From Tannerella sp. (GTDB lineage Bacteria > Bacteroidota > Bacteroidia > Bacteroidales > Tannerellaceae), in the NCBI GenBank assembly GCA_031283785.1, contig JAITBC010000229.1:1-24440 (forward strand): 24,440 nucleotides of DNA, read 5' to 3'. Below are positions 1-7,092 of this stretch, one piece after another (position 1 is the stretch's first letter; each line of letters opens with the position of its first letter). A program made the translations under genes and the position numbers. The notes beneath the pieces were generated by a model. That model was not told the DNA's origin. It made no database searches and saw nothing but the letters and a program-made list of their open reading frames with translations.

Positions 1-103
1 AAATATTCCGGTGACCGTTTACCGGATAAAAGAAAATGTATATATTAACGCACGCAAGAAAAGAAGAAGCGCCTAAGCGCGTACGTACATTATATAATAG
101 GAG

Positions 104-145
<42 letters not shown>

Positions 146-153
146 ATAAAATA

Positions 154-276
154 TTAAAAACAAACAACCCGAAAGGACATAAAAATGCTTAAAAATATAA
201 AGATTCCCATTTTCTTTATATAATTGTCTTTGTGTTTCATAAATACAGCTTTTTCTTGTTCGTTTTTTATATCCAT
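154..276 (-). other. possible 40-codon leader or broken gene start with signal-peptide character
   Basis: An ATG at 276 opens a 40-codon frame ending in TAA at 154-156, about 13 bases after the predicted start of the leftward promoter. From the internal ATG at 240 the peptide has a basic N-region (KHKDNYIKK) and then a hydrophobic core (MGIFIFLSIF), which resembles a Bacteroidales export signal. It stops just before the TC tract. It could be a real small membrane peptide, the start of a gene broken by a frameshift, or chance in AT-rich DNA. I do not recognise it. Confidence 0.2.
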
Positions 277-295
277 CCGGTATTAAATAACGTGA

Positions 296-327
296 CAAAG
301 ATAAATATTTCATTCCCCATATCCAAA
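296..327 (-). promoter_or_regulatory. Bacteroidota-type promoter firing leftward
   Basis: On the - strand there is a TTTG (324-327), a 20-base spacer and TATCTTTG (296-303). This matches the Bacteroidetes primary sigma consensus TTTG-N19-21-TAnnTTTG. Transcription would start near 289 and run off the left edge through the GA/TC tract. The target gene is either the short ORF at 154-276 or one outside the window. Confidence 0.55.
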
Positions 328-391
328 CAAAAAAAACAAAAAATATAACTACTAAGGTTGCAAAAAAAATGAGTATCTCCAGCACAGTGAT

Positions 392-594
392 AACCTGAGT
401 TTTGGATAAGAAAAAAGGTTGTAAGTATCTCATATTTTTCGTATATTTGTAATTGAAAATCAACAAATTATATTGATATTATGAGTATACTTACAACAGA
501 CAAAATTACCGAAGTTTTCTGTATTACAGACGATTTTTGCAAAGAATTTTCCAAAAAGACGGAAAGTTGCTCCCTTCCGGAGAAACAACTCAGG
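392..594 (+). mobile_element. IS982-type element remnant (5' end only)
   Basis: The stretch holds a probable left terminus (AACCTGAGTTTTGG from 392), a transposase promoter and the first part of a transposase gene. The outermost 8 bases CCTGAGTT (394-401) recur inverted as AACTCAGG at 587-594, exactly where transposase-like sequence stops. The remnant is therefore about 200 bp against roughly 1 kb for a full IS982 element. No target-site duplication is visible in the flanks. The IS982 assignment rests on my recognition of the N-terminal residues. Confidence 0.5.
418..449 (+). promoter_or_regulatory. promoter of the IS transposase remnant
   Basis: GTTG at 418-421, a 20-base spacer and TATATTTG at 442-449 match the Bacteroidetes promoter pattern. 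The predicted start is near 456, about 25 bases before the transposase ATG at 481. The promoter survives although the gene does not, so transcripts would run antisense into the 3' end of the beta-helix lipoprotein gene. Confidence 0.5.
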
Positions 595-633
595 GCCTCT
601 GCACGGCGCCGGGAATCGAAGGCATACCGGTAA
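481..633 (+). pseudogene. truncated IS982-family transposase (N-terminus only)
   Basis: An ATG at 481 opens a 50-codon frame ending in TAA at 633. The beginning (MSILTTDKITEVFC, then ITDDFCKEF) looks like the N-terminus of Bacteroidales IS982-family DDE transposases. After about residue 37 (LPEKQ) the resemblance ends and the frame reads through the complementary strand of the neighbouring lipoprotein gene (LRASARRR...). No DDE catalytic residues remain, so the product cannot transpose. The family is normally around 250-300 residues. The break coincides with the inverted 8-mer at 587-594. The family name is from memory of its N-terminal signature and has not been tested by search. Confidence 0.55.
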
Positions 634-1840
634 GTTCCTGCGTGTTCATCGGGCCGACATACTGATGCGAGGGCGTAAGCGACAGGGATTTCGCCTTTAA
701 ATCCTGCGGCAGGTAACCGTCGATGTTCTTTTCGAGCCGGCTTTTCCAGTTTTCCAGAACCGTTGCGGCAGGATAATAATCGGCGGTCAGTTCGCCGGGT
801 TTATAAAATATATTCCCCTTTTCTACCGTCACAGGCATGTAAGGGTCGAACTTCGTATTCTCCTGTATGGCGTTGTTGAGGATGTATATTTCGACGCCCG
901 ACTGCGGTGCGCCCAACAGACGATCGTCGCTGCCGTTATGGCTGTTAATGATCGTATTGTGCGCTATGAATATCCGGTTGACGGGATAATAAGTATTCGA
1001 TTCCCTCGCAAAATTGATTACATGGGGATTTTCCGGAGTTGGGGATTTTTGAATGATATTGCCCACAATGACGGCCTGTCCGCCTGAGGGAATGTCTATC
1101 TCGTAACTTGCGCGTGCGTCGGCGTCGTTACCGTCGGCAATCAGGTTGCAGTAGATATGACTTAGGGCTGCCCTGCTTTTGATAAGATGCCCGTTGGCGG
1201 CATGATGAAACCGGCAGCCTGAAATATCCGCACTGCCGATATGTCCGACATAAATATTGTGCGAATAGCCGTCGCCGTAGCCTCCATACCCGAACTCCGA
1301 ATTTCGTACCGTCAGGCTGATTGACTGCTCGTTGTTGGTGAGGATTCCCATTTCATTGTGCAGGAACCGGCAGCCTGTCACCGTCAGTTGCCCGCTTGCC
1401 AAGCGGATTCCGGCGCCGTTCTGGTCAGGCACTTTGGCGTTGATAAAGGTAATGCCTTCCACGCAAACCTTTCCGCCTTTTATTTCCCAGATTCCTTTCC
1501 CGTCGACATATTTCCCGTCGGCATCGAGGGTCACTTCGCCGCCCACGGCACGTATCACGAGACTGTCCTGCGTCCACAAAGCCACGTCGCCCTTATACGT
1601 ACCGGCGTCAATCTCGACGACCGTATTATTGCCGGCAGCCTCGGCCGCCGCCTTTATTGTCTTGAAAGGCTTGTCGACTCCCACCTTCAGAACGGTGGCA
1701 TCGTCGCTCGCCGCACACCGGCAGTCTGCGTCGTTAGCGGCCTGCTCCGGTCCAACTGTTTCATTATTACACGACCCTGTGGAGAGCAACAAAACGAATG
1801 TTGCCAGAGTTCCCGCAAATACTTTTATTTTCCTTCTCAT
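590..1840 (-). CDS. parallel beta-helix lipoprotein (pectate-lyase-like fold)
   Basis: A 416-residue exported protein. Residues 1-24 form a lipoprotein signal (basic MRRKIK, hydrophobic core, lipobox STGSC with Cys24). Residues 50-80 (VDKPFKTIKAAAEAA, then VVEIDAGTYKGDV) match the start of right-handed beta-helix/DUF1565-type proteins. Repeated turns such as CVEGITFINA, VTGCRFLHN, VRNSEFGYG and ISGCRFHHA are typical helix rungs. Such proteins bind or cleave acidic polysaccharides, but no lyase catalytic set can be assigned here, so substrate and activity are unknown. The stop codon TGA (590-592) falls within the inverted end of the IS remnant, so the natural C-terminus may be lost. Uronate genes lie upstream on the same strand, but several kilobases and other genes intervene. 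No clear promoter was found in 1841-2005. Confidence 0.75.
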   Translation of the reverse strand: MRRKIKVFAGTLATFVLLLSTGSCNNETVGPEQAANDADCRCAASDDATVLKVGVDKPFKTIKAAAEAAGNNTVVEIDAGTYKGDVALWTQDSLVIRAVGGEVTLDADGKYVDGKGIWEIKGGKVCVEGITFINAKVPDQNGAGIRLASGQLTVTGCRFLHNEMGILTNNEQSISLTVRNSEFGYGGYGDGYSHNIYVGHIGSADISGCRFHHAANGHLIKSRAALSHIYCNLIADGNDADARASYEIDIPSGGQAVIVGNIIQKSPTPENPHVINFARESNTYYPVNRIFIAHNTIINSHNGSDDRLLGAPQSGVEIYILNNAIQENTKFDPYMPVTVEKGNIFYKPGELTADYYPAATVLENWKSRLEKNIDGYLPQDLKAKSLSLTPSHQYVGPMNTQELTGMPSIPGAVQRP

Positions 1841-2005
1841 AAATGATCAACAATTTATTCTTACAAAATCACATAAAAACCACCGACATTCAAAACGCGG
1901 GGAAATAAATACGCTTTTTCCGTTTCCGGTAACAGGTGTCTGTTTTTTTCGGCAACAGTCCGTACATCAAAAGCTATAATTATTGCGTTAAGGCTTGCGT
2001 TTCAA

Positions 2006-2515
2006 TCAGAATTTAATGGAGATGCCCCCGCTGAAATTGTTATATCCGGTACTCACCTCCGCAAAGACACCGAGCCAGTTTGTCAGGTAATATCGTCCTC
2101 CTGCGTGAAAATAACAGGCAAAACCGGCTTCGTCTTTCTGAAGTTTATATGTTTTTATGTTGAAATTAGGATCAATACCGGCATACGTGTCAAGTCTGTC
2201 AACGAATTGATAATGAACGTTTACCCTTACGCCGGCGATATAGATTTTTTCAATTTCGCCCTTTAGTTTGTCTCTGTAATAACCGCCAAAGAAACCGGCT
2301 CCAAGCGTACATTCATCGACGAATAAACGAGACAGTCCGTATTCGTATGAAGCCGACACTGCCGTTTTGCTGTAATTACCTAATTTCACGCCGACATTCA
2401 CGCCGACGAGGCTTTCCCCTTTTTCAAAGGTATATAAATCATCATACTGCGCATTTGCCGTAAAAACGGTGAATACCATAAATATAAAAGTGAATGTTAA
2501 ATTTTTCATAATCAT
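2006..2515 (-). CDS. small outer-membrane beta-barrel protein (opacity/porin-like)
   Basis: A 169-residue protein with a cleavable Sec signal (hydrophobic FTFIFMVFTVFTANA, probable cut before Gln23). The remainder has alternating polar and aromatic strands (VGVNVGVKLGNY, LGAGFFGGYY, VHYQFVDRLDTYAGIDPNF, FACYFHAGGRYYLTNWLGVFAEVSTGYN) and ends in a terminal Phe (GGISIKF), as in 8-strand OMP barrels. It probably sits in the outer membrane; the ligand is unknown. The start may be the ATG at 2515 or the one at 2509 (MKNLTF), and neither has a clear Shine-Dalgarno. It lies 36 bases after the metallophosphoesterase gene, and that gap holds a perfect palindrome at 2527-2541. Confidence 0.7.
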   Translation of the reverse strand: MIMKNLTFTFIFMVFTVFTANAQYDDLYTFEKGESLVGVNVGVKLGNYSKTAVSASYEYGLSRLFVDECTLGAGFFGGYYRDKLKGEIEKIYIAGVRVNVHYQFVDRLDTYAGIDPNFNIKTYKLQKDEAGFACYFHAGGRYYLTNWLGVFAEVSTGYNNFSGGISIKF

Positions 2516-2526
2516 GCTGTTAATAT

Positions 2527-2541
2527 AATTAGTGACTAATT
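2527..2541. promoter_or_regulatory. 15-bp perfect palindrome upstream of the OMP gene
   Basis: AATTAGT-G-ACTAATT, a 7-bp perfect inverted repeat around a single G. It sits in the 36-base gap before the small outer-membrane protein gene. It could be an operator or a short hairpin in the transcript. No T-tract follows on the - strand to suggest a terminator. Confidence 0.35.
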
Positions 2542-2551
2542 GATAAATATT

Positions 2552-3688
2552 TTATGTCGTATTAAAACGTACATGTAAAACTACAATTTCGGAATGAGTG
2601 CCGATCCGGTAAGGAGGTCCTGCAATCCCGACACCCGACGAGATAAAAAACTGTGTATTCCCTTTGCGATAATATCCGTAAGGACACTCATAAATAAGGT
2701 GCAGAAAAAGTGAATACGGCCATACCTGGCCATTATGCGTATGTCCGTGCAATCCCAGATCGGCCCGGTTCATTGCTATTTCATTCAGTCGATTCGGCTG
2801 ATGGTCTAACACGATAACAGGTTTCAACGTATCCACCTGCTGCATCAATGTATTTAGCGACACACGGTTTCTGTGATTTATATAATCATCGCGTCCGACA
2901 AGATAAAAAGATGAATCCGCAGGGGCTACCACAGAGTCGACAAGTAGCGTAATCCCTGTTTTTTCTATCCATCGCAGTTTTGCAAACCGGTTTGCCCTGT
3001 ATTCATGGTTACCCAATGTCATATATACGCCAAGCGGCGCTTTCAGTTGTCGCAGATCGTCTTCAATATGTTCCTTCTCTGCTAAACGCGTTTCATAATC
3101 TAATATATCGCCGACAATGAGTATGATATCCGGATCTTGCTCGTTGCAAAGCTGTACGATATGCTGCACTTGTTTCTTCCGTATCATCTCCCCGATATGC
3201 CAGTCGCTCGTCATGACGATATCAAGACTGTCGCGTCCATCCACTGTTTTGGGGATTGTAATATAAACATGCTGGATGGCAGGATAGCGTACATTGCGGT
3301 ATCCGAATATCATCAGGCAGGTAATACCTGCTGCTACGACAAAAAATAATATGATTTTGGTTTTGTCCCAATACAGATTAATAAACACAGGATACCATGC
3401 CCATCGTTTGTTTATGAGACGGAACAGCTCCAATGCCAGCAACGCAATTGTTATATACAGCGACGCTATATACCATGTATTACAGACAAGCATTAAAGGT
3501 ATAAAAATGCTGTCGGGCAGGTAGTCATGAAACAAGTAGCCGGTGAAAAATAAAAGTATCTCAAGTATAAGAGCAACAACGAACGGGATCTGACAGCTGT
3601 TTTTTTTCGGAAGCGCCTGACGCCCCCGCCAAAGAATATATGAACTGAATAATATCTGTCCGAATATAGATTGCAAAAATACTTTCAT
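2552..3688 (-). CDS. membrane-anchored metallophosphoesterase (YkuE/YaeI-like)
   Basis: A 378-residue protein. The N-terminal third is hydrophobic with membrane segments near residues 35-55, 62-90 and 111-130. A calcineurin-like phosphoesterase domain follows from about residue 155. All dinuclear-metal motifs are present: DWH (162-164), GDILD (193-197), GNHE (226-229), DHQP (295-298) and GHTH (315-318). The family hydrolyses phosphoesters, and YaeI-like members act on lipid-linked phosphates such as UDP-diacylglucosamine. The substrate here is unknown. The next gene upstream is a paralogue with the same layout. This copy has its own promoter in the 75-base gap, so it can be expressed apart from the upstream operon. 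Confidence 0.85.
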   Translation of the reverse strand: MKVFLQSIFGQILFSSYILWRGRQALPKKNSCQIPFVVALILEILLFFTGYLFHDYLPDSIFIPLMLVCNTWYIASLYITIALLALELFRLINKRWAWYPVFINLYWDKTKIILFFVVAAGITCLMIFGYRNVRYPAIQHVYITIPKTVDGRDSLDIVMTSDWHIGEMIRKKQVQHIVQLCNEQDPDIILIVGDILDYETRLAEKEHIEDDLRQLKAPLGVYMTLGNHEYRANRFAKLRWIEKTGITLLVDSVVAPADSSFYLVGRDDYINHRNRVSLNTLMQQVDTLKPVIVLDHQPNRLNEIAMNRADLGLHGHTHNGQVWPYSLFLHLIYECPYGYYRKGNTQFFISSGVGIAGPPYRIGTHSEIVVLHVRFNTT

Positions 3689-3707
3689 GTTCTTTTAAGT
3701 TTGGCTG

Positions 3708-3739
3708 CAAACATACATGAAAAATTCCGGTTTTACAAA
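3708..3739 (-). promoter_or_regulatory. promoter for the 2552-3688 metallophosphoesterase
   Basis: The - strand reads TTTG (3736-3739), a 20-base spacer, then TATGTTTG (3708-3715), a full match to the Bacteroidetes TTTG-N19-21-TAnnTTTG pattern. Transcription would begin near 3701, about 13 bases before the ATG at 3688. It separates this gene from the upstream paralogue. Confidence 0.6.
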
Positions 3740-3763
3740 TGCCGTAAAATAAAAATATATCCG

Positions 3764-4861
3764 TCATTCGGAAAATGAACATTCGAAAACTACCATCTCA
3801 CTGCATGTGCCTATCCGGAGGGGCGGACCCCAAAGAGCGAAACCGGATGATACATAAAAGTTTGTATTACCGCGTTTTTCATAACCGTAACTTATGTCGA
3901 ATAAATAATCGGTCAACAGCGATAACGGAAAGACCTGTCCGTGATGTGTATGGCCGCTAAACTGAATATCTACAGCTTCGGCAGCTTCAACTTCATTCAG
4001 CCCATAGGGTTGATGATCTATTAAAACAACGGGCTGTGATTTATCGATCAATTTGGCTATTTCGTTTATTGTCAGCCTGTTTCTGTTACTCCTGTCGTCG
4101 CGGCCGATTATCTGAAGCCCGCAAGTAAGCGTTACAATAGAATCCCTCAATAATTTTATCTGCGTTTTATTTATAAATCCGGTACATTCTTCAATTCCAC
4201 TTATATATTCGTGGTTACCCGGCGCCATGTATATACCCATGTCGGCATGCAGGCGATTCAGTTCCCTGTCCATTCCCCGGCCGACGACGGGAGTGATACT
4301 GTTGTCAATCAGGTCGCCTCCGATGATGATAACATCCGGTTTTTCGGCATTGATGAGGTCAACATCCCTTTTCAGCCGCTTCATATCGGTTCCTAATCCG
4401 AGATGCCAGTCACTGATTGCTATAATTCTGATTTTCTCTTTGTTTATCAGCGGTTTGTTGATATGTATGTTGAAAACTTGTTTGTCGAGATGTTGATAAC
4501 GAATATATCCGTAAATCAATAGACTTAAAGTCAGCAATAAAGATGTCAAAAACCCATATCGGAACGAACTGTTGAATACTTTTATCAAGTCTGTTCCGGC
4601 AAGAAAGATTACCATGTAAAGAGTAAAAACAAGCCAGCCGGAGCCTGTATAAAACAACACCTGTCCAAGCGAAAAAGTAATGTGACGGGAATTGCGCAAA
4701 GCAAATACGGCAAAAAGCATTAATGCGCCTGCCCAATAAGATATGCCGTATATCCATTTAAAAGTAAGAGATATTTGTCCGAGGAACTGCATTCCCCGGA
4801 CAAATATATAGATATTACCGAGCAGGTAACTCCCAAATAACAAAAAAAACACTATCGGCAT
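3764..4861 (-). CDS. membrane-anchored metallophosphoesterase, paralogue
   Basis: A 365-residue protein with the same architecture as its neighbour. Hydrophobic segments lie near residues 1-22, 38-55, 70-90 and 103-120, followed by a metallophosphoesterase domain from about residue 143. Metal and catalytic motifs are DWH (151-153), GDLID (182-186), GNHE (215-218), DHQP (282-285) and GHTH (303-306), all intact. It probably hydrolyses a phosphoester at the membrane; the substrate is unknown. It starts 11 bases after the nitroreductase stop, so it is probably the last member of the uxaC-led transcript. The two paralogues share the phrases SDWH, LGNHEY/PGNHEY and SSG...GPP.RIGT..E, pointing to an old tandem duplication. 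Confidence 0.85.
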   Translation of the reverse strand: MPIVFFLLFGSYLLGNIYIFVRGMQFLGQISLTFKWIYGISYWAGALMLFAVFALRNSRHITFSLGQVLFYTGSGWLVFTLYMVIFLAGTDLIKVFNSSFRYGFLTSLLLTLSLLIYGYIRYQHLDKQVFNIHINKPLINKEKIRIIAISDWHLGLGTDMKRLKRDVDLINAEKPDVIIIGGDLIDNSITPVVGRGMDRELNRLHADMGIYMAPGNHEYISGIEECTGFINKTQIKLLRDSIVTLTCGLQIIGRDDRSNRNRLTINEIAKLIDKSQPVVLIDHQPYGLNEVEAAEAVDIQFSGHTHHGQVFPLSLLTDYLFDISYGYEKRGNTNFYVSSGFALWGPPLRIGTCSEMVVFECSFSE

Positions 4862-4872
4862 TTTTCAGTGAT

Positions 4873-5514
4873 TTATTTCGGGGGATATCCTACCGGATTA
4901 TTCAACGTCAACAGTTGTGTATCGGATAATTTAAGTACATTTTTAAGCTCATTTTTATCCATTGTTGCGCGAGGTACGGTCGACAGGCCTGTTGCCGCAC
5001 AGAAGATATTTATATTCTGGCATACTATACCCGCATCCATCGCCGCTATCAGGCGTGTATTTTCTTCCGATGCCTTGCCGAGTTTTTCGAGGTTGGCGAC
5101 AAGAACGATACTCACAGGCGCTGACGCCGCAAAATCCTGACCACCTGCGACGGCTTTCCTGTAATCGCCTTTGGCGACCGGTTTCAGTGTGTGACTACCG
5201 GCATCATACAGGTATGCCCCATCTTTACGTATGACATACACATCAATTTCCTGCCGGTTCATTGCCGAAGGCGCAGTCCGTTTTCCGTCATTACGGTTTA
5301 CGCCGTTCGCCGCCCATAATAAATCCGATATATCCTGTAAAGATATATCTTCCGTGTCAAACTCGCGGTCCGAATGTCTGTCGGACAGCGCTTTCATTAC
5401 TGCCGAACCGCGGGATTTGCCGGGTTCGTTGAGTTTAATCGCCTGCAGATCCTGCGAATAAACATTCGATAGTGTCATAAGTGTTGCTGTTAATGTAAAA
5501 ATAATTTTTTTCAT
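4873..5514 (-). CDS. secreted nitroreductase-family (SagB-type) protein
   Basis: A 213-residue protein with a Sec signal (MKKIIFTLTATLMTLSNVYS, probable cut before Gln21). The rest matches the FMN-binding nitroreductase/SagB-type dehydrogenase fold: RHSDREF (46-52, phosphate-binding Arg-x-Ser-x-Arg pattern), LLWAANGVNR (65-74), KRTAPSAMNRQEIDVYVI (78-95) and a C-terminal PVGYPP. The family performs flavin-dependent redox chemistry. A periplasmic member is less common than cytosolic ones, and its substrate and electron donor are unknown. It starts 9 bases after the exuT-like stop and ends 11 bases before the next gene, so it is co-transcribed. A tie to uronate metabolism is only positional. 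Confidence 0.8.
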   Translation of the reverse strand: MKKIIFTLTATLMTLSNVYSQDLQAIKLNEPGKSRGSAVMKALSDRHSDREFDTEDISLQDISDLLWAANGVNRNDGKRTAPSAMNRQEIDVYVIRKDGAYLYDAGSHTLKPVAKGDYRKAVAGGQDFAASAPVSIVLVANLEKLGKASEENTRLIAAMDAGIVCQNINIFCAATGLSTVPRATMDKNELKNVLKLSDTQLLTLNNPVGYPPK

Positions 5515-5523
5515 AGTGAATCT

Positions 5524-7065
5524 CTAAATTTTGATAAGTTTATATTTGGGGACTAATACTTTCATTATAATCCATCCAATCAGGTAAGCGACGGCACAGA
5601 TGCAAAAAATAACGAAATATCCTGCCGGTTTGCCTTCAAAGCCCATATACTGCATGGCCGGTCGAACATATTCGGCGCCCTGCAACAACAATTCTTTTGT
5701 CATTTCGACTTCGTTGCCTTCGACAATCGTTGTTCCGGAGGCATAAACGAAAAGATTTCCCGCGCTTTTTTGTAAAATCATGGAACCGACACCTCCGGCC
5801 ATACCGCCAATACCCGTAACGGTTGCGATAGCGCCTTTCGGAAACATATCTCCAATCGTAGAAAACAGGTTAGCGCTCCAGGCTTGATGCGCCGCGCATC
5901 CGATAGAAATGAGCAAGACCGGAATCCATGCAGCGTTTCTACCTAATTCGGCAAATTGCATGCCCGAAGGTTGAGCCAACAACACGAAAAGCGGGAAAAA
6001 AGCAAATATCAACATGGCTTTCATGCGTGCGGCATAAGGATTTTGTCCGCTGCGGTTAATAAAAATAGTAGGCAGTTTCCCTCCGAAAATGGATAGCGCC
6101 GTTACTATGGCATAGAGGGTAAAAATGAGCGCCATTCCAAGGCCTTCGGACGTTTTTATCCCGAATTGGGAACTCAGGTAGGAAGGCGTCCAAAAGAGGA
6201 AAAACCACCACACGCCGTCGGTCATGAATTTGCCCGCTGCAAATGCCCACGTCTGCTTGTAGGCAAAACATTTAGAGAAAGGTATCTTTTTATCTTCTTC
6301 TTTGACTTGTTGCGCAGGTTCTTCGATTTGTTCGCGCTTGTCTTGCTCTATATATTCGAGTTCGGATTTACTGACGCGTTTACTTTTCGCCGGTTTGTCG
6401 TAAAGGAATACCCAGAATCCCATCCAGATGAAACCGAGCGCTCCGATGATGATAAAAGCCATTTCCCAGCCGAAATGTTTGGCCAGCGGGGGGATAGACA
6501 GAGGTGCAAAGAGAGCGCCGATGGATGCTCCGGCATTGAAGATGGAGGTTGCATAGGCGCGGTCTTTTTTGGGGAAATATTCAGCCGTCGCTTTGATTGC
6601 CGCGGGGAAGTTGCCCGCTTCGCCAAGCGCCAGCACGCATCGAGCTACAAGAAAACAATACATACTGACGGCTGCAATCACCGTTGCCGTGTCGCCGGTA
6701 GCGCGGATCAGCTCTGCCGCGCCGTGAAGCCCGACACTCATCTGGGTGATGACGCCGCAGGCCGCATGCATACATGCGCCTACGCTCCATACACCTATCG
6801 ACCACAAAAATCCTTTTTTCGTACCCAACCATTCTACAAATCGACCGGCAAAAAGCATGCATATTGCATATACAATGGAGAAGACGGACGTGATGTTGCC
6901 GTAATGCTTTTCATTCCAATGAAATTCGGGTTTGATAAATTCATCCCATGTGAGCGATAATACTTGCCTGTCCAAGTAATTAATTGTCGTTGCAAAAAAT
7001 AACATCGCACATATCATCCAACGATAGTTTGTCATCTTTCCCGATGACTGAAGTAAATTATTCAT
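5524..7065 (-). CDS. exuT: MFS hexuronate transporter (ExuT-like, ACS family)
   Basis: A 513-residue, 12-helix MFS protein. It carries the anion:cation symporter family hallmark TINYLDRQVLSLTW (28-41) and the loop 2-3 motif GRFVEWLGTKKG (79-90). Further signatures are LGEAGNFPAAIKATAEYFPKKDRA (about 146-169) and a charged central loop (KSKRVSKSELEYIEQDKREQIEEP). ExuT-type carriers import glucuronate and galacturonate with protons across the inner membrane. Placement beside uxaC and kdgK supports this substrate. It starts 27 bases after kdgK. The ATG at 7035 (MTNYRWMICAM) is a plausible alternative start preceded by a purine-rich GGGAAAG; I kept the upstream ATG. Exact substrate range is inferred. 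Confidence 0.85.
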   Translation of the reverse strand: MNNLLQSSGKMTNYRWMICAMLFFATTINYLDRQVLSLTWDEFIKPEFHWNEKHYGNITSVFSIVYAICMLFAGRFVEWLGTKKGFLWSIGVWSVGACMHAACGVITQMSVGLHGAAELIRATGDTATVIAAVSMYCFLVARCVLALGEAGNFPAAIKATAEYFPKKDRAYATSIFNAGASIGALFAPLSIPPLAKHFGWEMAFIIIGALGFIWMGFWVFLYDKPAKSKRVSKSELEYIEQDKREQIEEPAQQVKEEDKKIPFSKCFAYKQTWAFAAGKFMTDGVWWFFLFWTPSYLSSQFGIKTSEGLGMALIFTLYAIVTALSIFGGKLPTIFINRSGQNPYAARMKAMLIFAFFPLFVLLAQPSGMQFAELGRNAAWIPVLLISIGCAAHQAWSANLFSTIGDMFPKGAIATVTGIGGMAGGVGSMILQKSAGNLFVYASGTTIVEGNEVEMTKELLLQGAEYVRPAMQYMGFEGKPAGYFVIFCICAVAYLIGWIIMKVLVPKYKLIKI

Positions 7066-7092
7066 AATATATAATTTAAAAATTAGTATTCA

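Noticed and set aside
7..26. 6-bp hairpin TCCGGT/ACCGGA near the left edge
   Set aside because: Short stem with an 8-base loop and no T-tract on either strand; too weak to call a terminator.
6166..6960. 264-codon + strand frame opposite exuT
   Set aside because: Shadow frame. The - strand encodes a full 12-helix MFS transporter with family motifs, and the + strand product has no recognisable domain.
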